NCBI GenBank assembly: GCA_013373635.1
Contig: JABXHN010000010.1
Coordinates: forward strand, 124,001-188,000
From: Flavobacteriaceae bacterium
GTDB taxonomy: Bacteria; Bacteroidota; Bacteroidia; Flavobacteriales; Flavobacteriaceae
Length of the DNA stretch: 64,000 nucleotides
Direction: 5' to 3'
Shown: positions 17,067 to 26,420 of the stretch, in pieces
Layout: each line of letters opens with the position of its first letter
How positions within the stretch are numbered: the stretch's first letter is position 1
Made by a program: the position numbers and the translations under genes
The notes under the pieces: generated by a model
The model's database searches: none
The model's input: only the letters and a program-made list of their open reading frames with translations
Told to the model about the DNA's origin: nothing

Positions 17067-18179
17067 ATGAAAGGATTTAGTTATTGGGAGCTTCAAAGCT
17101 GGTTTACAAATGTTGACTTCTGTATTATCGGTAGTGGAATTGTTGGACTTAATTGCGCACTGAGTCTTAGAGAACAATATCCCAAAGCTAAAATTATGGT
17201 ATTGGATAAGGGGATTCTACCCAAAGGAGCGAGTACTAAAAATGCTGGCTTTTCTTGTTTTGGGTCTATTTCAGAAATCGTAGCAGATTTAAAATCTCAC
17301 TCCCAGCAAGAGGTGATTGATTTGGTTCGAACGCGATGGGAGGGTGTTCAACTTCTCAAAGCGAGATTAGGAGAAAAAGCGATTGGCTACCAAAATAATG
17401 GAGGCTATGAAGTCTTTTTTAATCAAGAGGATTTTCAAAATTCTCTGGATCATTTAGACCCTGTAAACAGGATGCTTGAGGAGGTGTTTCCATCAACTCC
17501 ATTTCATGTATATCCAAATAGGTTTCAATTTGAAAACTGTGTCAACGCTTATATAGGATCTCCTTTTGAAGGCCAGATCAATACGGGTGAAATGATGAAA
17601 CGACTCATCTATATCGCACAGTCCGAAGAGATTCAACTACTTTATGGGATGGAGGTTCAATCGTTTACGCAACTTTCTAACAAAGTCCAGATTCACACTA
17701 GTGAAGGTGATTTTGACACTTCTAAATTGCTAATAGCTACAAATGGCTTTGCTTCTCAGATGTTTAAAGAAGACATTAAACCCGCTCGTGCTCAAGTGAT
17801 GATCACAAAGCCAATAGACAACTTAAAGATCAAGGGTGTTTTTCATATGGATGAAGGCTATTATTACTTTAGAAATGTAGATAATCGCATCCTAATTGGT
17901 GGCGCTCGAAATCTCGATTTTAAGGCTGAAGAATCAACTGTTTTTGAAACAACTGATAAAATCATCAATCAACTTCACAAAGTGCTGAGTGAAGTTGTTT
18001 TACCACATACTTCTTATGAAATCGATCACCAATGGTCCGGCATCATGGGTGTAGGAATACAAAAAGGACCTATTGTAAAGGCCCTTTCTGATGATGTGTA
18101 TTGTGGTGTTCGTCTTGGTGGTATGGGCGTAGCAATTGGCTCAGCAGTTGGAGCGCAACTCGCTAATCTTGCCCATTAG
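17067..18179 (+). CDS. FAD-dependent oxidoreductase (DAO family)
   Basis: The 370-residue protein has the FAD-binding motif C-I-I-G-S-G-I-V-G-L-N (about 19-29) and the DAO-family features K-G-A-S-T-K-N-A-G-F-S (about 53-63) and G-V-R-L-G-G-M-G-V-A-I-G near the C-terminus. DAO enzymes oxidise amine groups of glycine, sarcosine or D-amino acids; its substrate is not apparent. A TATATTTA box ends 4 bp before the ATG, so the mRNA may be leaderless. Its stop codon overlaps the stop of the convergent gene by 4 bp. Confidence 0.93.
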   Translation: MKGFSYWELQSWFTNVDFCIIGSGIVGLNCALSLREQYPKAKIMVLDKGILPKGASTKNAGFSCFGSISEIVADLKSHSQQEVIDLVRTRWEGVQLLKARLGEKAIGYQNNGGYEVFFNQEDFQNSLDHLDPVNRMLEEVFPSTPFHVYPNRFQFENCVNAYIGSPFEGQINTGEMMKRLIYIAQSEEIQLLYGMEVQSFTQLSNKVQIHTSEGDFDTSKLLIATNGFASQMFKEDIKPARAQVMITKPIDNLKIKGVFHMDEGYYYFRNVDNRILIGGARNLDFKAEESTVFETTDKIINQLHKVLSEVVLPHTSYEIDHQWSGIMGVGIQKGPIVKALSDDVYCGVRLGGMGVAIGSAVGAQLANLAH

Positions 18180-18619
18180 AACCATTGACTCCAAGGAATT
18201 CTGCTCAATAATAAAATCAATCCAATAGCGTAAAAGACACCAATGGTCTTAAATTTTTTGACAGCTTCCATTTGCTTTTTGTGTTTAGACCATCCAATGG
18301 TGATAAAGACGATTGCAAGGATGTTTACAAAGGGATGTTCTACTGCGAGAAGTCTAGCAACAGAATCCAAACCTCCCATGCCTTGCTTTTGAATTGCATT
18401 AAGACCGTTAGGGGATACAAAATACAATGCTAATCCAATAACTAATTGCAAGTGTGAAAGAATAAGGGCAAAAAGACTCAATCGAAGGTCTTTTCCCATG
18501 TCGAAAAACGCCTTATTGGTTTTCCAACCTTTTAGTGCGTTAAAAACAGCATAGATAAGTACTAATAGAACAATGTATGCAAAATAAGAGTGTAGTGTTA
18601 AAATATAAGTGTAGGCCAT
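18176..18619 (-). CDS. Conserved four-helix membrane protein
   Basis: I start at the ATG at 18619 (M-A-Y-T-Y-I-L-T-L-H-S-Y), giving 147 residues; a longer frame adds nine residues of unlikely sequence. Four hydrophobic helices are at about 12-30, 46-66, 94-110 and 124-142. Histidines at 10, 56 and 94 lie at helix ends and could bind heme, in the manner of small cytochrome b-like proteins, but that is inference. I recognise it only as a conserved Bacteroidota membrane protein. A terminator separates it from the TonB receptor gene upstream. Confidence 0.8.
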   Translation of the reverse strand: MAYTYILTLHSYFAYIVLLVLIYAVFNALKGWKTNKAFFDMGKDLRLSLFALILSHLQLVIGLALYFVSPNGLNAIQKQGMGGLDSVARLLAVEHPFVNILAIVFITIGWSKHKKQMEAVKKFKTIGVFYAIGLILLLSRIPWSQWF

Positions 18620-18643
18620 GATGAATAATTTTTCGTAAATGTA

Positions 18644-18673
18644 CATAAAAAAACCCCGTCATAGACGAGGTTT
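18644..18673 (-). terminator. Intrinsic terminator after TonB receptor gene
   Basis: On the minus strand, AAACCTCGTC pairs with GACGGGGTTT (plus coordinates 18664-18673 and 18651-18660, with one G-U pair), with a 3-nt loop, and is followed by a T run. The plus-strand version has a C-A mismatch instead, so the minus orientation is favoured. Confidence 0.8.
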
Positions 18674-18695
18674 TTAGTTCTTGTAAAGAAGGTTC

Positions 18696-21206
18696 TTAGA
18701 AACGGTATTTTAATGAAGCGTTCCAAGTTTGACCAAATCCAAACCATACCGAGTTGCGAACATCTACACCATTCCAAGTAGTAGAGTTGGCATCTGCATG
18801 AATGTTGGTATTGGATTCAGCAATGTATACTGTATCAAATAAGTTATTGATGTTGACACGTAAGCTTAAGTTGCTGCTTAAATAAGCAGTTGCTCCTAAG
18901 TCAGCAATACCATAAGATGGTAATTTAAGGGCTCCAGCATTGTTTGCTTGAGTAAACGCTGAATCGGTGATTGAGTAATCAGCATAAAGTCCATCAACGA
19001 ATCGGTAACCAAAATCAAGGCTAACCCCTTCCATACGATAAACTGCTTCGATATACGATGTAAACTGAGCAGCATCTCCTACTTTAGCACCGTTAGTGTA
19101 AAGTTTTCCAGTACCGATGGATTGTTGGTTCTCATCAAATAGTTCAGCTTCAAAATCTTTGGTATACCTCCAATCTCCTAAAGAAAGCATTCCGCGAAGT
19201 TTGAATCGGTACGTAGGATTGTATTCTGCTTCTAATTCAATTCCTTGGTGTAATACATCAATGTTTTTGAATTGTGCAAATCCGTCCACTCCAAGTTGGT
19301 TGGTTAAGGAACGGCTCACAAAACGATTTCCCCAAGTAGTTGAGTAAGCATTGATGTTTAGGTTGAATGACTTTGAAGTGTATCCGTATCCGAATTCAAT
19401 CGATTTGATTTCTTCGTTTTGAAGATCTTGATTTACAATATTCGCATAGTTAGGGAATACGGCATCAAAGTTTGGTTGTCTTGAAATGTAACCAGCGTTA
19501 AAGAAGATATTAGACTTCTCATTGATGTTGATATTCGATCCACCTTTGATGTAACCACCACCAACATTTTCCTTGTTTGAAACAGGATTGTTTGGTTGAT
19601 CAAAATAATCCAATCTTTGGAATGATTGGTTCGATAAACCAGCTTGTAATACAGCTGTTAATTTGTTGTCGTTGTTGTATTCAACCATGGTGTTCACACC
19701 TTGCCAACCCACTTTACCGATGTTGTAGTAATCCATTTTAGGACCGCGAATACCAGTGTTTTTAAATGGAGAGGCTTCAACTAAAGTCTCGATGATTTGA
19801 CCAGCTGAGTTTTTGTTCCCAGTTGAATAGTAACCGTCTAAACCTAATAAATCGTTTAAGACACGGTAGTGATATCCAGTGTAGTCTCTTAAATCAACTC
19901 CTACAGAATATCTGAATTTACCACTTTTAATATCCAATGAAGAGATCGCTCCAACCCAGTCATGAGAGTTCATAGAAGCTCTACGTACGAGAACAGAACG
20001 GTTTACATTGTCATCTCTAAATCCATTTGATCCAATACGAGATCCAACAAAATTGCTAATAGATCCAGAATAAGGATTTGTTGTTTGAATGTTGTTAGCA
20101 ACTACGGCATCGTAATCGATGAATCCATTTGCTAAACGAGAACCTCTACCGTTTTCTAAGTAGTGTTCGGTTAAGTCTTTGTTGAATGGAAGTAAATCCG
20201 CTACAGAAGATCGGTAGTTATTACCTCTTGGTCCAGTTCCTCCTCCACGTCCTGCAGATCCGTATAATGAAGTAGCAAGTGTTACGTTTTTAGAGATTTG
20301 GTAATCCCAGTTTAAGGTAGCAAGTGGCTTGTTATAGAAGTTTCTTCTCAAGTTATACTCTTCACCTCTAAGGATACCACCATTGGTGTTCCAGCGCTGA
20401 TCGATTCCAGCTTTACCAAAGTTTTGGTAATCTCTTATCGAAACCCAAGCATCACGTTGGTGGTGCCATTGACCTGCTCCTAAGAATGAAAAGTTCACAG
20501 AGTGTTTAGAGTCTTCTGGAGCGTATCCAACTGCAAAGAAATAGGTTAATCCCTCTCCGCTAGTGTTGTAAACATATCCATCTCCTTGCCATTTAGACAA
20601 TAAAATTGACGACGCCCATCCGTTGTCGTTTTTACCAGTGTTGTAAACAAATGAAGTTTTGCGGTATCCGTCGTTCCCCATAACTTGAGTCAAGGATCCC
20701 CCTTCAGCTACAGCAGCAGTTTTTGTAAAAATAGAAACAGTTCCTCCTACAGATGGTACTGCAAGACGGGATGCTCCTAAACCTCTTTGGATTTGAATTC
20801 CTGAAGCAACATCAGTTAGACCTTGCCAGTTAGACCAATACACCCATCCATTTTCCATATCGTTCACCGGCTGACCGTTGATCAAAAATGAAGTGTTGCG
20901 TTGATCAAATCCTCTTAAAGAGATTCTAGAGTCTCCATAACCACCACCTTGTTTGGTAGCGTACACACCTGGAGTGGTGTTCATAATCTCTGGGAATTCT
21001 AAGTTCCCTACTTTTAAAGCGATTTCACTTGCTTTAATTGATGTTACTGCAACTGGAGTAACACGTTCTTGAGCAACATCAATCACTTTGGATTGAAGTA
21101 CTACTACTTCTTCTAATTCAACCGTAGACGATGACGTTTCGGTTTCTTGAGCAAAGGTGATTGTAGCTGCTAAGCAACATACAATCGAAGTGAGCATTTT
21201 TTTCAT
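18696..21206 (-). CDS. TonB-dependent receptor
   Basis: An 836-residue outer-membrane receptor with a signal peptide (M-K-K-M-L-T-S-I-V-C-C-L-A-A-T-I-T-F-A-Q). The TonB-box-like region V-E-L-E-E-V-V-V-L (about 28-36) precedes the plug domain (P-E-I-M-N-T-T-P-G-V-Y and S-L-R-G-F-D-Q-R-N-T). The barrel ends in W-N-A-S-L-K-Y-R-F. There is no carboxypeptidase-like N-terminal domain and no SusD partner, so it is more like a FecA-type receptor than a polysaccharide SusC. The gene stands alone with its own promoter and terminator. Confidence 0.95.
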   Translation of the reverse strand: MKKMLTSIVCCLAATITFAQETETSSSTVELEEVVVLQSKVIDVAQERVTPVAVTSIKASEIALKVGNLEFPEIMNTTPGVYATKQGGGYGDSRISLRGFDQRNTSFLINGQPVNDMENGWVYWSNWQGLTDVASGIQIQRGLGASRLAVPSVGGTVSIFTKTAAVAEGGSLTQVMGNDGYRKTSFVYNTGKNDNGWASSILLSKWQGDGYVYNTSGEGLTYFFAVGYAPEDSKHSVNFSFLGAGQWHHQRDAWVSIRDYQNFGKAGIDQRWNTNGGILRGEEYNLRRNFYNKPLATLNWDYQISKNVTLATSLYGSAGRGGGTGPRGNNYRSSVADLLPFNKDLTEHYLENGRGSRLANGFIDYDAVVANNIQTTNPYSGSISNFVGSRIGSNGFRDDNVNRSVLVRRASMNSHDWVGAISSLDIKSGKFRYSVGVDLRDYTGYHYRVLNDLLGLDGYYSTGNKNSAGQIIETLVEASPFKNTGIRGPKMDYYNIGKVGWQGVNTMVEYNNDNKLTAVLQAGLSNQSFQRLDYFDQPNNPVSNKENVGGGYIKGGSNININEKSNIFFNAGYISRQPNFDAVFPNYANIVNQDLQNEEIKSIEFGYGYTSKSFNLNINAYSTTWGNRFVSRSLTNQLGVDGFAQFKNIDVLHQGIELEAEYNPTYRFKLRGMLSLGDWRYTKDFEAELFDENQQSIGTGKLYTNGAKVGDAAQFTSYIEAVYRMEGVSLDFGYRFVDGLYADYSITDSAFTQANNAGALKLPSYGIADLGATAYLSSNLSLRVNINNLFDTVYIAESNTNIHADANSTTWNGVDVRNSVWFGFGQTWNASLKYRF

Positions 21207-21235
21207 GTAATGAATTAAAGTTTAATTTTATCCTG

Positions 21236-21243
21236 CAAAACTA
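21236..21243 (-). promoter_or_regulatory. -7 box of TonB receptor promoter
   Basis: Minus-strand TAGTTTTG matches TAnnTTTG; predicted start is about 21230, giving a leader of about 25 nt. A second match, TAAATTTG, lies at 21291-21298. Which is used cannot be decided from sequence. Confidence 0.45.
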
Positions 21244-21375
21244 CAGAAGATCTATCATTGAATGTTAGGGAACTGTTAATTTTAGCACTACAAATTTAGT
21301 AAAATTTAACATATTATATGAAAATAGTACTTTTTTTGTAGAAAATAAGACATAAAAAGCTCAACAAAACCGTGT

Positions 21376-23013
21376 TTAGCTCAAATAACGTTTCAGAAGA
21401 TGGGTTGTTGAAGGATCGTGATCTCCTTGAGCAGTCCCTTCCATGTCTTTTAAAATGGTATTGGCTAATTGCTTTCCGAGCTCTACTCCCCATTGGTCAT
21501 AAGAATAGATGTTCCAAATCACTCCTTGAACAAATATTTTGTGTTCGTAAGCAGAAATGAGAGCTCCAAGCGATTTAGGAGTTAACTGATCAATCAAGAA
21601 GGTATTGGTCGGTTTATTCCCTTCAAAAACTTTAAAAGGAATAATATGTTCAACACTTTTTAAATCAGTTCCTTTAGCTTCAAACTCAGCGATGACTTCT
21701 TCTTTGGTTTTACCCTTACAAAGAGCCTCTGTTTGTGCGAAGAAATTGGACATCAATTTATCGTGATGATCTTGTTTTTGGTGGAGCGATTTTTTGTAAC
21801 CGATAAAATCCGTTGGAATCATTTTGGTTCCTTGGTGAATTAGTTGGAAGAAGGCGTGTTGTGAGTTGGTTCCTGGCTCTCCCCAGATAATGGTACCTGT
21901 TTGATAGTTTACCTTTGCACCTGAACGGTCGACATACTTCCCATTACTTTCCATAATTCCTTGTTGCAAATAAGCAGCAAAACGACTAAGGTATTGTGTG
22001 TATGGAATAATAGCCTCTGATTCAGCACCGTGGAAATTAGCATACCACACACTGATAAGCGCCATCATCACTGGAATATTATCTTGAAAATCTGCCGATT
22101 TAAAATGATCGTCCATTGCTCTTGCTCCTTCTAAAAGGCCTTCAAAATGATCATAACCTACCGAAAGGGCAATCGATAATCCAACTGCACTCCAAAGAGA
22201 GAAACGACCTCCGACCCAATCCCACATAGGGAATACGTTTTCAAGGTCAATTCCAAAGTTCTCAATCGCCTCTAAATTGGTCGATACTGCAGCAAAGTGT
22301 TTTGCAACATCTGCTTCAGAAGCAGTTTCTAAAAACCAATTTTTAATAGTGGTTGCATTGCTAAGTGTTTCTTGAGTAGTAAATGTTTTTGAAACCACTA
22401 CAAAAAGGGTTGTTTCAGGGTTAAGACCCTTGATCACTTCTGATACGTGATCGCCATCCACATTGCTTACAAAGTGCATCTTGAGATGGTTTTGATAATA
22501 AGCAAGTGCTTCGACAACCATGGCTGGTCCTAAGTCAGAACCGCCAATTCCAATATTAACCACATCGGTAAAAGCCTTGCCGGTATATCCTTTTTTAGAT
22601 CCAGAAATCACCGCATTTGAAAAAGCTTTAATTTTTGCTTTTACAGAAGCAACTTCAGCCATCACATTCTCACCATTAACTCTGATATCTGCAGAAGGAT
22701 TTGCTCTTAGAGCTGTGTGCAATACCGCTCTGTTTTCTGTTTCGTTGATTAAATCTCCAGAGAAGTACTTATCGATTGCATCTTTTAAATTTACTTCATT
22801 TGCGAGCTCCAATAAAAGGGCTCTAGTTTTATCCGAAATACAGTTTTTAGAGTAATCAAAAGCAAAATCGTTCCACTGGATAAAGAAATCTTCAGCTCTG
22901 TTGGATTCTGCTTTAAAAAGTTCTAAAATCTGATCTTTTTTAGCTGTTGTAAAATGAGACGCAAGTTCGTTCCACGCCTTGGTTTGTGTAGGGTTTGTTT
23001 TTCCTAATGCCAT
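21376..23013 (-). CDS. pgi: Glucose-6-phosphate isomerase
   Basis: Pgi interconverts glucose 6-phosphate and fructose 6-phosphate in glycolysis and gluconeogenesis. The 545-residue length is that of the long bacterial/eukaryotic type. Signatures are [24 protein letters not shown] and [10 protein letters not shown]. Catalytic residues are visible as Glu near 354 (M-E-S-N-G), His near 386 (N-S-Q-H-A-F) and Lys near 513 (E-L-G-K). It starts 2 bp after the stop of the M23 peptidase gene and is probably cotranscribed with it. Confidence 0.98.
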   Translation of the reverse strand: MALGKTNPTQTKAWNELASHFTTAKKDQILELFKAESNRAEDFFIQWNDFAFDYSKNCISDKTRALLLELANEVNLKDAIDKYFSGDLINETENRAVLHTALRANPSADIRVNGENVMAEVASVKAKIKAFSNAVISGSKKGYTGKAFTDVVNIGIGGSDLGPAMVVEALAYYQNHLKMHFVSNVDGDHVSEVIKGLNPETTLFVVVSKTFTTQETLSNATTIKNWFLETASEADVAKHFAAVSTNLEAIENFGIDLENVFPMWDWVGGRFSLWSAVGLSIALSVGYDHFEGLLEGARAMDDHFKSADFQDNIPVMMALISVWYANFHGAESEAIIPYTQYLSRFAAYLQQGIMESNGKYVDRSGAKVNYQTGTIIWGEPGTNSQHAFFQLIHQGTKMIPTDFIGYKKSLHQKQDHHDKLMSNFFAQTEALCKGKTKEEVIAEFEAKGTDLKSVEHIIPFKVFEGNKPTNTFLIDQLTPKSLGALISAYEHKIFVQGVIWNIYSYDQWGVELGKQLANTILKDMEGTAQGDHDPSTTHLLKRYLS

Positions 23014-23015
23014 AA

Positions 23016-24341
23016 TTATTCTGATTGTGCAAAGGATTCATTGAAAAATCCAATGCAATCCAATTGAGATTTAACCGGGTTAATGGTATTGATATATGTA
23101 AGTCTAGATGGTTCAGGGAGCGGTTTAGCCTTGGGAAGCTTTTCCTTAAGAGGATCCACTTGTCTGCCGTTTTTCCAAAAGCGATAGCACACATGTGGCC
23201 CAGAGGTGTTTCCTGTCATACCTACCCATCCAATCACATCGCCTTGTTTGACGTAATCGCCATTTTTAACCTTGCGTTTACTCATGTGAAGGTATTGAGT
23301 TGAATAGGTATTGTTATGTCTAATTTTAACGTAGTTACCATTGGCTCTTGTATATGAAGCAGCAATAACCCTTCCGTTTGCTGTCGCCATGATTGGGGTT
23401 CCTACCTTTGCCGCATAATCGGTTCCTTTATGTGGCTTCACCTTGTTTCCGTAGTAGGAAATTCTCCTTTTGAGATTGTAACGAGAAGAAATACGACTAA
23501 AATTTACAGGAGCTCTTAAAAAGGCTCTTCTGAGATTTTCTCCCTGATCGTCAAAGTATTCAATGATGTTTTCGTTCTCTGGAGATGGATGTCTAAAGGC
23601 GTAAAAGGCTTTACCGTTGTGTTCAAAATAAGCCGCTTTAATAGGTCCCATTCCTACATAAGTGTTGTCATTGATATAGTGCTCGTCGTAGATCACTTTG
23701 AACTTGTCTCCTTTTGAGAGTCTCCAAAAGTCAATAGTCCAAGCGTAGATAGCCGCTAAATTATGAGTAACATCATAATCGATTCCCTGATCTAAAATTG
23801 CTTCAGACAAAGAAGTGGTAATCACTCCAGAAGCCTCGCGTTCTACTGATTTGATTTCTCTTTCTTTTCGCTCTAAGCTTACCTTATCTCTCAGATCGAC
23901 AATAGCGTAATTAACCTTGTCAATTTCATAGATAAAAAGCTCTGCTTTATTGATAGAGTCCTTAGATTTTAAGATGGTATAAGGTCTTCCAACTCGAATC
24001 TTTCTCAAGTCAAAAATAGCTCTGTTCTTTTTAGTAGTTAACGAGTGAATTTCAGGATAACCAACGCGGTGTTTAAGAAGCAATTCACCAAAACTATCTC
24101 CCGACTTAACAGTATCTCTAACAACTTCGAACAGATTGAGATTAAAGCCATAGTACATACTGTCTTTAGCTTTCTTTTCTTTAACAGTAGTTGTTTCTTC
24201 AAGTTCTGGGAGCTCCAATGATTCTTTATCGGAAGAGGAAGCGAATATAATAGAGCTGATCACTACAATTGAAAATGCTGCCAAGAGTAGTTTAAATTTT
24301 TTGCTTTTTAGTAAATGAGCTAAGAGTTCCCTTGCTTCCAT
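23016..24341 (-). CDS. M23 family metallopeptidase (LytM-like), membrane-anchored
   Basis: The 441-residue protein has one N-terminal membrane helix (about 17-35), a long middle region with a LysM/OapA-like N-terminal part, and a C-terminal M23 domain (about 300-410). Zinc and catalytic residues are visible as His304 and Asp308 (H-K-G-T-D), His352 (Y-L-H-M-S) and His383 (G-P-H). The usual HxH reads H-V-C, so a zinc ligand is Cys385 instead of His. Such enzymes cut peptidoglycan cross-links, or act as activators when inactive. A TAATTTTG box sits 4 bp before the ATG. The gene probably heads the operon with pgi. Confidence 0.93.
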   Translation of the reverse strand: MEARELLAHLLKSKKFKLLLAAFSIVVISSIIFASSSDKESLELPELEETTTVKEKKAKDSMYYGFNLNLFEVVRDTVKSGDSFGELLLKHRVGYPEIHSLTTKKNRAIFDLRKIRVGRPYTILKSKDSINKAELFIYEIDKVNYAIVDLRDKVSLERKEREIKSVEREASGVITTSLSEAILDQGIDYDVTHNLAAIYAWTIDFWRLSKGDKFKVIYDEHYINDNTYVGMGPIKAAYFEHNGKAFYAFRHPSPENENIIEYFDDQGENLRRAFLRAPVNFSRISSRYNLKRRISYYGNKVKPHKGTDYAAKVGTPIMATANGRVIAASYTRANGNYVKIRHNNTYSTQYLHMSKRKVKNGDYVKQGDVIGWVGMTGNTSGPHVCYRFWKNGRQVDPLKEKLPKAKPLPEPSRLTYINTINPVKSQLDCIGFFNESFAQSE

Positions 24342-24345
24342 GCTG

Positions 24346-24353
24346 CAAAATTA
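24346..24353 (-). promoter_or_regulatory. -7 box of M23 peptidase-pgi operon
   Basis: Minus-strand TAATTTTG, full match to TAnnTTTG, ends exactly 4 bp before the ATG at 24341, predicting a leaderless transcript. No good -33 TTG at 17-21 bp. Confidence 0.45.
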
Positions 24354-24378
24354 ATAAATCCCTTCAATTATCGGGATT

Positions 24379-24417
24379 AAAAAAAGAAAAAGCCCGAATT
24401 CATGACTCGAGCTTTTT
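24379..24417 (-). terminator. Intrinsic terminator of the candidate small RNA
   Basis: Minus-strand stem AAAAAGCTCGA with TCGGGCTTTTT (11 bp, one G-U), 9-nt loop, then C and seven T. It could also stop read-through from uvrC. Confidence 0.85.
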
Positions 24418-24483
24418 CATTAACCAACCAAACTTTATAAATTATGAAAAACTTATTTTAAGTACAGGGAACCACCCCTGCAC
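24379..24483 (-). ncRNA. Candidate small RNA of about 105 nt
   Basis: On the minus strand, a promoter (TTG-N17-TAAATTTG, plus coordinates 24487-24514) is followed by a predicted RNA beginning at about 24483. The RNA starts with a hairpin, GUGCAGGG pairing with CCCUGUAC (24476-24483 and 24462-24469). An AU-rich middle and the box GTTTGGTTGGTT (24422-24433) follow. It ends with an 11-bp terminator stem (24407-24417 with 24387-24397) and a T run. G-U pairs in both stems become A-C mismatches on the plus strand, which supports the minus orientation. No coding capacity of note. A similar element exists near 43.05 kb. Confidence 0.6.
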
Positions 24484-24486
24484 TGA

Positions 24487-24514
24487 CAAATTTATAAAGA
24501 GCGTTGATCTCCAA
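24487..24514 (-). promoter_or_regulatory. Promoter of the candidate small RNA
   Basis: Minus-strand TTG (plus 24512-24514), 17-bp spacer and TAAATTTG (plus 24487-24494) fit the Bacteroidota promoter. The predicted first base coincides with the first base of the 5' hairpin. Confidence 0.6.
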
Positions 24515-24578
24515 GGGTGTTTTTAACGATTTTTAACGCAAAGTTTAACAGATCTCAATAAAATTTTAAGAATTAGAT

Positions 24579-26366
24579 CTAATGTAGGGCGTTAAAAATT
24601 AGCGTCGCCTTGGCTGGTCCCACCTCTTGTATGAGATCTTCAACCGAAAGTTCTTTTATTTTTGAAAGTGATTTGTATTTGGAAAGAAGTTGTTCAACGG
24701 TCTTTGGGCCAATCCCTTCAATGGACTCTAACTCTGAATTAAAAGCTGATTTGCTTCTCAGGTTTCTGTGAAAGCTAATACCAAATCGATGGGCTTCATT
24801 TCGAAGGCGTTGTACAATTTTTAAACTCTCTGATTTTTTATCCAGATATAGCGGAATTGAATCTCCAGGAAAATAGATTTCTTCCAATCGTTTAGCGATT
24901 CCAATAATAGCTATTTTACCTCTTAGACCCAGTTGTTCAAGCGCTTTTAAAGCAGAGGACAACTGTCCTTTACCACCGTCGATGACAATGAGTTGGGGTA
25001 GGGGCTCCCCTTCTCTTTGAAGGCGTTTATAACGCCTGAGCACTACTTCCTCCATGGATGCAAAATCATCTGGTCCTTCAACGGTTTTAATCTTAAAATG
25101 TCTGTAATCCTTTTTAGAAGGTTTTCCGTCTTTAAACACCACACAGGCTGCCACTGGGTTGGTCCCTTGAATATTGGAATTGTCAAAACACTCGATATGT
25201 CGAGGTTCCTCACTTAACCTAAGGTCTTTCTTCATCTGAGCCATGATGCGATCGACGTGTTTATCTGGATTGACTAATTGAAGCTGCGTAAGGACGTCTT
25301 TTCGGTAAAAGAGGGCATTTCTATGAGAGAGCTCTATGAGTCTTTTTTTGTCACCTGTTTTAGGAATGGTGATTTTTAATCCTTTAGGTACCAACACTTC
25401 AAAGGGCAGATAGATTTCTTTTGAAATACTGGGGTATTTTTCTTTGATAGCCAAGATTGCATACTCTAAAAGCTGCTCTTGTGTTTCGTTTAGTTTCTTT
25501 TTGATCTCGAGGGTATGAGAGCGAATAATGGCTCCTTGAACTACTTCTAAATAATTGACATAGGCATGGGTTTGATCGGCGATGATGCTGAAGACATCGA
25601 CATTGTCAATCTTAGGATTTACTACAGTTCGTTTGGATTGATATTTTGAGAGTAACTCTAATTTTTCCTTGTACAGTTGAGCTTCTTCAAATTCCATACG
25701 ATCTGATTTTTCGAGCATCTTTTGTTTAAAAAGCTTTAAGGCCTTATTGAGTTTTCCCTTTAAAATCGATTGAACTGCTTTGATGTCTTCACTGTATTGA
25801 GCTTCTGTCTGCAGGCCTTCACAGGGGGCTTTACAGTTCCCCATATGATATTCCAAGCATCGCTTGTAGTTCTTGGCCTCTATTTTGGAAGCAGAGAGAT
25901 CATAGTTACAAGATCGAAGTGGATAGAGTTCGTGAATTAATTCAAGAAGCGCTCTTATGGTTTTAGGATTGGTATAGGGCCCGTAATAGGTTCCATTCTT
26001 AGGAAGGAGTTTTCTAGTGGAGAACACTCTTGGATAAGGTTCTTTTGCAATACAAATCCAAGGATAGGTTTTGTCATCCTTGAGCAGTATATTATAGCGA
26101 GGCTTGTTTTTCTTTATGAGATTGTTTTCCAACAAAAGGGCATCAGTTTCTGTGGGAACCACAATGTGTTTGATGGATTGAATCTTGGAGACTAAGATTC
26201 TAGTTTTAGCATCATCGTGTTTTTTAGCAAAGTAAGAACTCACTCGCTTTTTGAGGTTTTTGGCTTTTCCAATATAGATAATGGTCCCTTTTGAGTCGTA
26301 AAATTGATAGACTCCTGGGCTCGAAGGAAGCGAGGTTAATTGTATGTCAATTGAAGCACTTTCCAC
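24579..26366 (-). CDS. uvrC: Excinuclease ABC subunit C
   Basis: UvrC makes the dual incisions in nucleotide excision repair with UvrB. The 595-residue protein has an N-terminal GIY-YIG nuclease domain (S-S-P-G-V-Y-Q-F-Y and I-I-Y-I-G-K-A-K-N-L, about 14-39), a UVR/UvrB-binding segment in the middle, and the RNase H-like second nuclease domain (H-I-E-C-F-D-N-S-N-I-Q-G, with a conserved Asp). A helix-hairpin-helix end (I-E-G-I-G-P-K-T-V-E-Q-L-L) closes it. The start is GTG at 26366. A TACCTTCG box 6 bp before it differs from consensus by one base. Confidence 0.98.
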   Translation of the reverse strand: MESASIDIQLTSLPSSPGVYQFYDSKGTIIYIGKAKNLKKRVSSYFAKKHDDAKTRILVSKIQSIKHIVVPTETDALLLENNLIKKNKPRYNILLKDDKTYPWICIAKEPYPRVFSTRKLLPKNGTYYGPYTNPKTIRALLELIHELYPLRSCNYDLSASKIEAKNYKRCLEYHMGNCKAPCEGLQTEAQYSEDIKAVQSILKGKLNKALKLFKQKMLEKSDRMEFEEAQLYKEKLELLSKYQSKRTVVNPKIDNVDVFSIIADQTHAYVNYLEVVQGAIIRSHTLEIKKKLNETQEQLLEYAILAIKEKYPSISKEIYLPFEVLVPKGLKITIPKTGDKKRLIELSHRNALFYRKDVLTQLQLVNPDKHVDRIMAQMKKDLRLSEEPRHIECFDNSNIQGTNPVAACVVFKDGKPSKKDYRHFKIKTVEGPDDFASMEEVVLRRYKRLQREGEPLPQLIVIDGGKGQLSSALKALEQLGLRGKIAIIGIAKRLEEIYFPGDSIPLYLDKKSESLKIVQRLRNEAHRFGISFHRNLRSKSAFNSELESIEGIGPKTVEQLLSKYKSLSKIKELSVEDLIQEVGPAKATLIFNALH

Positions 26367-26391
26367 TTGTGACGAAGGTAGTAATTAATTG

Positions 26392-26399
26392 TATCTTTG
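26392..26399 (+). promoter_or_regulatory. -7 box of 5-FCL gene promoter
   Basis: TATCTTTG is a full TAnnTTTG match, with a possible TTG 22 bp upstream. It supports a start codon downstream at 26421 rather than the TTG at 26397, which lies inside the box. Confidence 0.5.
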
Positions 26400-26420
26400 T
26401 TTTGGTATAAATCACAAAAG

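Noticed and set aside
24444-24461. Tiny plus-strand ORF M-K-N-L-F after the AACCAACCAAAC box, and a similar M-I-N-K at 43112.
   Set aside because: Five and four codons are expected by chance, the two sequences are unrelated, and the stems favour the opposite strand.
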